From: JANLUX01 sp031366005
GTDB lineage: Bacteria; Bacteroidota; Bacteroidia; AKYH767-A; OLB10
Direction: 5' to 3'
Assembly: GCA_031366005.1 (NCBI GenBank)
Contig: JANLZB010000065.1
Location: 1 to 52,429 of the forward strand
Length of the DNA stretch: 52,429 bases
Shown: piece after piece, positions 50,393 through 52,429 of the stretch
How positions within the stretch are numbered: position 1 is the stretch's first letter
Layout of the letters: the number at the start of each line of letters is the position of its first letter
The notes under the pieces: generated by a model
What the model saw: only the letters and a program-made list of their open reading frames with translations
The model's database searches: none
What the model was told of the DNA's origin: nothing
Program-made: the position numbers and the translations under genes

Positions 50393-50842
50393 ATGTTCAG
50401 CGTTAAAAAATTTTCAACTACACAAAAAAATTTAGCATCAATTGCTTTTGACATACGCAACAAAGTTTTTGTTGAGGAACAAAAAGTTGATCGGGAAGAA
50501 GAGTATGACTCGCACGAAGATGAGAGCCATCATTTTTTATTGATGAAACATGAACAACCTATTGGCACTGCCCGATGGAGATTTACTAATAATGGAATTA
50601 AGCTGGAACGGTTTGCTGTTTTAAAAGAACACAGAAATAACGGAGCAGGAAGTTTTTTAGTGAATGAAGTTTTAAAAGATGTACTGCCTCACAAAAAAAA
50701 TATTTATCTGAATGCACAGGTGAGCGCAATCAGTGTGTATGCACGTGCAGGTTTTGTAAAAGAAGGTGAAATGTTTTCTGAAGCAAATATTGATCATTAC
50801 AAAATGACTTACAAGCCCGGTGAGCAAACCTCCGAGGTTTAA
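50393..50842 (+). CDS. GNAT-family N-acetyltransferase
   Basis: A 149-residue acetyl-CoA-dependent acetyltransferase. The GNAT core is visible: strand 1 and early helix with IAFDIRNKVFVEEQKV, central HFLLMKHEQPIGTARWRF, acetyl-CoA loop LKEHRNNGAGSFLVNEV (the Q/RxxGxG/A pattern) and the last motif LNAQVSAISVYARAGFVKEGE. The overall plan resembles ElaA-like small acetyltransferases; the substrate is unknown. The frame is open from a TTG at 50372, but the ATG at 50393 aligns better with the fold. It starts 27 bp after the preceding T9SS gene and may be read through from it. Confidence 0.87.
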   Translation: MFSVKKFSTTQKNLASIAFDIRNKVFVEEQKVDREEEYDSHEDESHHFLLMKHEQPIGTARWRFTNNGIKLERFAVLKEHRNNGAGSFLVNEVLKDVLPHKKNIYLNAQVSAISVYARAGFVKEGEMFSEANIDHYKMTYKPGEQTSEV

Positions 50843-50897
50843 AACAATGTGTGAGATGTTTTACTGATTTTTGCACTCGTAACATTCGGTTCTCATT

Positions 50898-50969
50898 CGT
50901 TAATTAGTAACCCGTTAATTAGTAACATTCGTAACTCATTCGTTAATTAGTAACCCGTTAATTAGTAAC
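50898..50969. repeat. Tandem repeats of CGTTAATTAGTAAC ahead of the MATE gene
   Basis: Four identical 14-bp units (50898, 50913, 50941 and 50956) in two pairs; members of a pair are 15 bp apart and the pairs 43 bp apart. The final unit ends 2 bp before the MATE start codon, so the array forms the whole leader. Confidence 0.92.
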
Positions 50970-50971
50970 CC

Positions 50972-52312
50972 ATGCAGGTAAAATCAACATACGCTGATAT
51001 CTGGCGCATTTCATGGCCAATAATGTTGAGCAGTGTTGCAAACACCGTTATCAATATTACCGATGTTGCTTTCGTGGCGCGCATTGGAGAAACCCAATTG
51101 GCAGCATCTGCCTTAGCTGGTGTTTTTTATTTTGTAATGGTGATGATTGGAGTTGCAATAGGTATCGGATCACAGATTTTAATGTCAAGGAAAGCCGGAG
51201 AGAATGATGCAGCTGGAGTGGGAAATATATTTGATCACAGCATCTTGATTTTGGTTGCACTGGGTTTTATAATCATGGCAACAGTATATTTTATTATGCC
51301 CTCCTTCATGCATGTTGTTGTACAATCGCAACCAATTGCTGAAGCTGCCATTCAATATTTAAAAGCAAGAAGCTGGTCATTGCCTTTTATGATGATGCTT
51401 GTTTCGCTGAGATGTTTTTATACATCCATCACGTTAACACGAATCATTACTTACACCACAGTGCTGATGATGTTGCTGAATGTATTATTCGGTTATCTAT
51501 TGGTATTCGGAAATTTTGGTTTTCCAAAACTGGGTATTGCTGGTGCAGGGCTTGCTTCTGGAATTGCTGAAACACTTGCAGCGCTCTATGCATTTTTCTA
51601 TACACAGTTGCATTCTTCATTAAAAAAATTCAATCTCTTCAGCTTTAAAAAAATACAAACTGAAATAGGATTAGAGATTATGCAACTCTCTTCACCTATC
51701 GTTCTTCAACATTTTCTTTCTATGGGAGCATGGTTTTTATTTTTTCTATTTATAGAAAAATCAGGACAACATGCACTTGCCATTTCAAATGTTGTGCGTA
51801 GTGTTTACATGATTTTGATGACTCCCATCTGGGGTTATTCCCAGTCATGCAACAGCATGGTGAGTAATTTAATTGGTCAGCAAAAGAGCAATGAAGTGCT
51901 TACGTTTGTCGGGAAAATTGTAAAGCTGAGTATGATTACTTCGTTCATTGTTGTTTTATTCACACTTATCTTTTCTCACTTTATATTTAGTGTGGTAACT
52001 TCCGATCAGCAATTAGTTCAGGATTCGATGGGAAGTTTTTATGTGATTGCATGTGCTACGATTTTCTTTAGTGTAAGTATGATTTTATTAAGTGGAGTAA
52101 GTGGAACAGGCAAAACAAATGTGGCTATGTTTATAGAGATCACCAATATTTTTGCATACTTGCTTTTTGTTTACATCTGTGCTGAAGTGTTTCATACATC
52201 GTTAGAAGTAGTTTGGATGTCTGAAATACAATACTGGTTTCTGATGGGCTTGTTTTCATATTTGTATTTAAGAAGTAATAAATGGAAAGAAGAAAATTTA
52301 CGACTCACTTAA
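50972..52312 (+). CDS. MATE-family multidrug/cation efflux transporter
   Basis: A 446-residue inner-membrane exporter with about 12 hydrophobic helices arranged as two six-helix halves, the mark of the MATE family. It would extrude cationic drugs, dyes or metabolites in exchange for Na+ or H+. Characteristic positions include the start WRISWPIMLSSVANTVINITDVAFVAR, GIGSQILMSRKAGENDA and the second-half TPIWGYSQSCNSMVSNLIGQ. Length is normal. Its leader is an array of tandem repeats. The natural substrate cannot be predicted. Confidence 0.92.
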   Translation: MQVKSTYADIWRISWPIMLSSVANTVINITDVAFVARIGETQLAASALAGVFYFVMVMIGVAIGIGSQILMSRKAGENDAAGVGNIFDHSILILVALGFIIMATVYFIMPSFMHVVVQSQPIAEAAIQYLKARSWSLPFMMMLVSLRCFYTSITLTRIITYTTVLMMLLNVLFGYLLVFGNFGFPKLGIAGAGLASGIAETLAALYAFFYTQLHSSLKKFNLFSFKKIQTEIGLEIMQLSSPIVLQHFLSMGAWFLFFLFIEKSGQHALAISNVVRSVYMILMTPIWGYSQSCNSMVSNLIGQQKSNEVLTFVGKIVKLSMITSFIVVLFTLIFSHFIFSVVTSDQQLVQDSMGSFYVIACATIFFSVSMILLSGVSGTGKTNVAMFIEITNIFAYLLFVYICAEVFHTSLEVVWMSEIQYWFLMGLFSYLYLRSNKWKEENLRLT

Positions 52313-52317
52313 TAAAA

Positions 52318-52429
52318 ATGAGAAATAAAAAAATCATTATGAAAATGAAGAGAGATGCTTCGTGGGGGGGCCTAGGACATATGAGGCAAAAGATTGATAG
52401 AGTTTGGGCGAAAGCAAAAAAAAATGAAA
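52318..52429 (+). CDS. Possible start of a further gene, cut by the window end
   Basis: An open frame of 37 codons begins with ATG 5 bp after the MATE stop (MRNKKIIMKMKRDASWGGLG...) and runs off the window. The first residues are basic without a hydrophobic segment. I recognise no family. It may be chance, since the sequence here has a run of seven G's and a CCTAGG unlike the surrounding DNA, which could reflect poor end sequence. Confidence 0.25.
   Translation, partial: MRNKKIIMKMKRDASWGGLGHMRQKIDRVWAKAKKNE

Overview
The window is a chromosomal segment from a member of the phylum Bacteroidota, probably a Chitinophagales/Sphingobacteriales-like environmental lineage (the class is inference). 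Evidence for the phylum: five predicted secreted proteins end in type IX secretion (T9SS) sorting domains; promoters carry the Bacteroidota -7 box TAnnTTTGC; and families typical of the phylum are present (DUF4290 next to murA, the DUF3276 PUR-like protein, DUF4286, a carboxypeptidase-like domain fused to a TonB receptor, giant GEVED proteins). The DNA is AT-rich and Shine-Dalgarno sites are largely absent. No phage or conjugative module and no intact transposase is visible.

Layout. 1-8977: a phosphohexomutase behind a long inverted duplication of its own promoter and first codons, a T9SS beta-propeller protein, an orphan OmpR-type regulator, a polytopic membrane protein, and two tandem M43 metalloproteases; the first has a 1-nt frameshift in its signal peptide and the second has an altered zinc motif. 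9057-15000: a small membrane protein, RelE-type toxin-antitoxin module 1, an AddB-like nuclease, and a Rieske-FAD oxidoreductase. 15100-20230: a candidate structured RNA, then the collinear cluster UvrD/PcrA helicase, toxin-antitoxin module 2, DUF4290, murA. 20262-24260: a TlpA-like thioredoxin, DUF3276, DUF1328 (a 56-residue gene), lipoproteins, a degenerate DUF2064 glycosyltransferase and an outer-membrane barrel. 24283-31540: serS, a TPR protein, DUF4286, rsmA, and a TonB receptor behind a TPP riboswitch, probably a thiamine importer. 31686-39957: an 1806-residue surface protein, a 785-bp gap with two relics of secreted-protein genes between heptamer arrays, and an M49 peptidase lipoprotein. 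40140-44156: a HEPN/MNT pair whose HEPN gene has an amber codon, a SpoU methylase and mutS. 44159-52429: tRNA-Gly and tRNA-Leu, a YD-repeat protein, a UbiD-family decarboxylase, a T9SS protein, a GNAT acetyltransferase, a MATE exporter and the start of a possible further ORF.

How the genes fit together. Much of the window is housekeeping (cell wall precursor synthesis, DNA repair, translation, sugar phosphate metabolism) interleaved with secreted or surface proteins that depend on T9SS and TonB machinery encoded elsewhere. The toxin-antitoxin modules, MITE-like elements, palindromic repeats and gene relics lie in the spaces between.

The least ordinary signals are: (1) arrays of degenerate 7-bp repeats in many intergenic spaces, several of which reverse orientation in mid-array; (2) a 91%-identical inverted duplication at the left edge; (3) two paralogous toxin-antitoxin modules whose stop/start overlap is the same ten bases; (4) dispersed repeats, one of which has become part of a signal peptide; (5) a candidate small RNA upstream of uvrD. 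I found no wholly new multi-gene system that I could defend.
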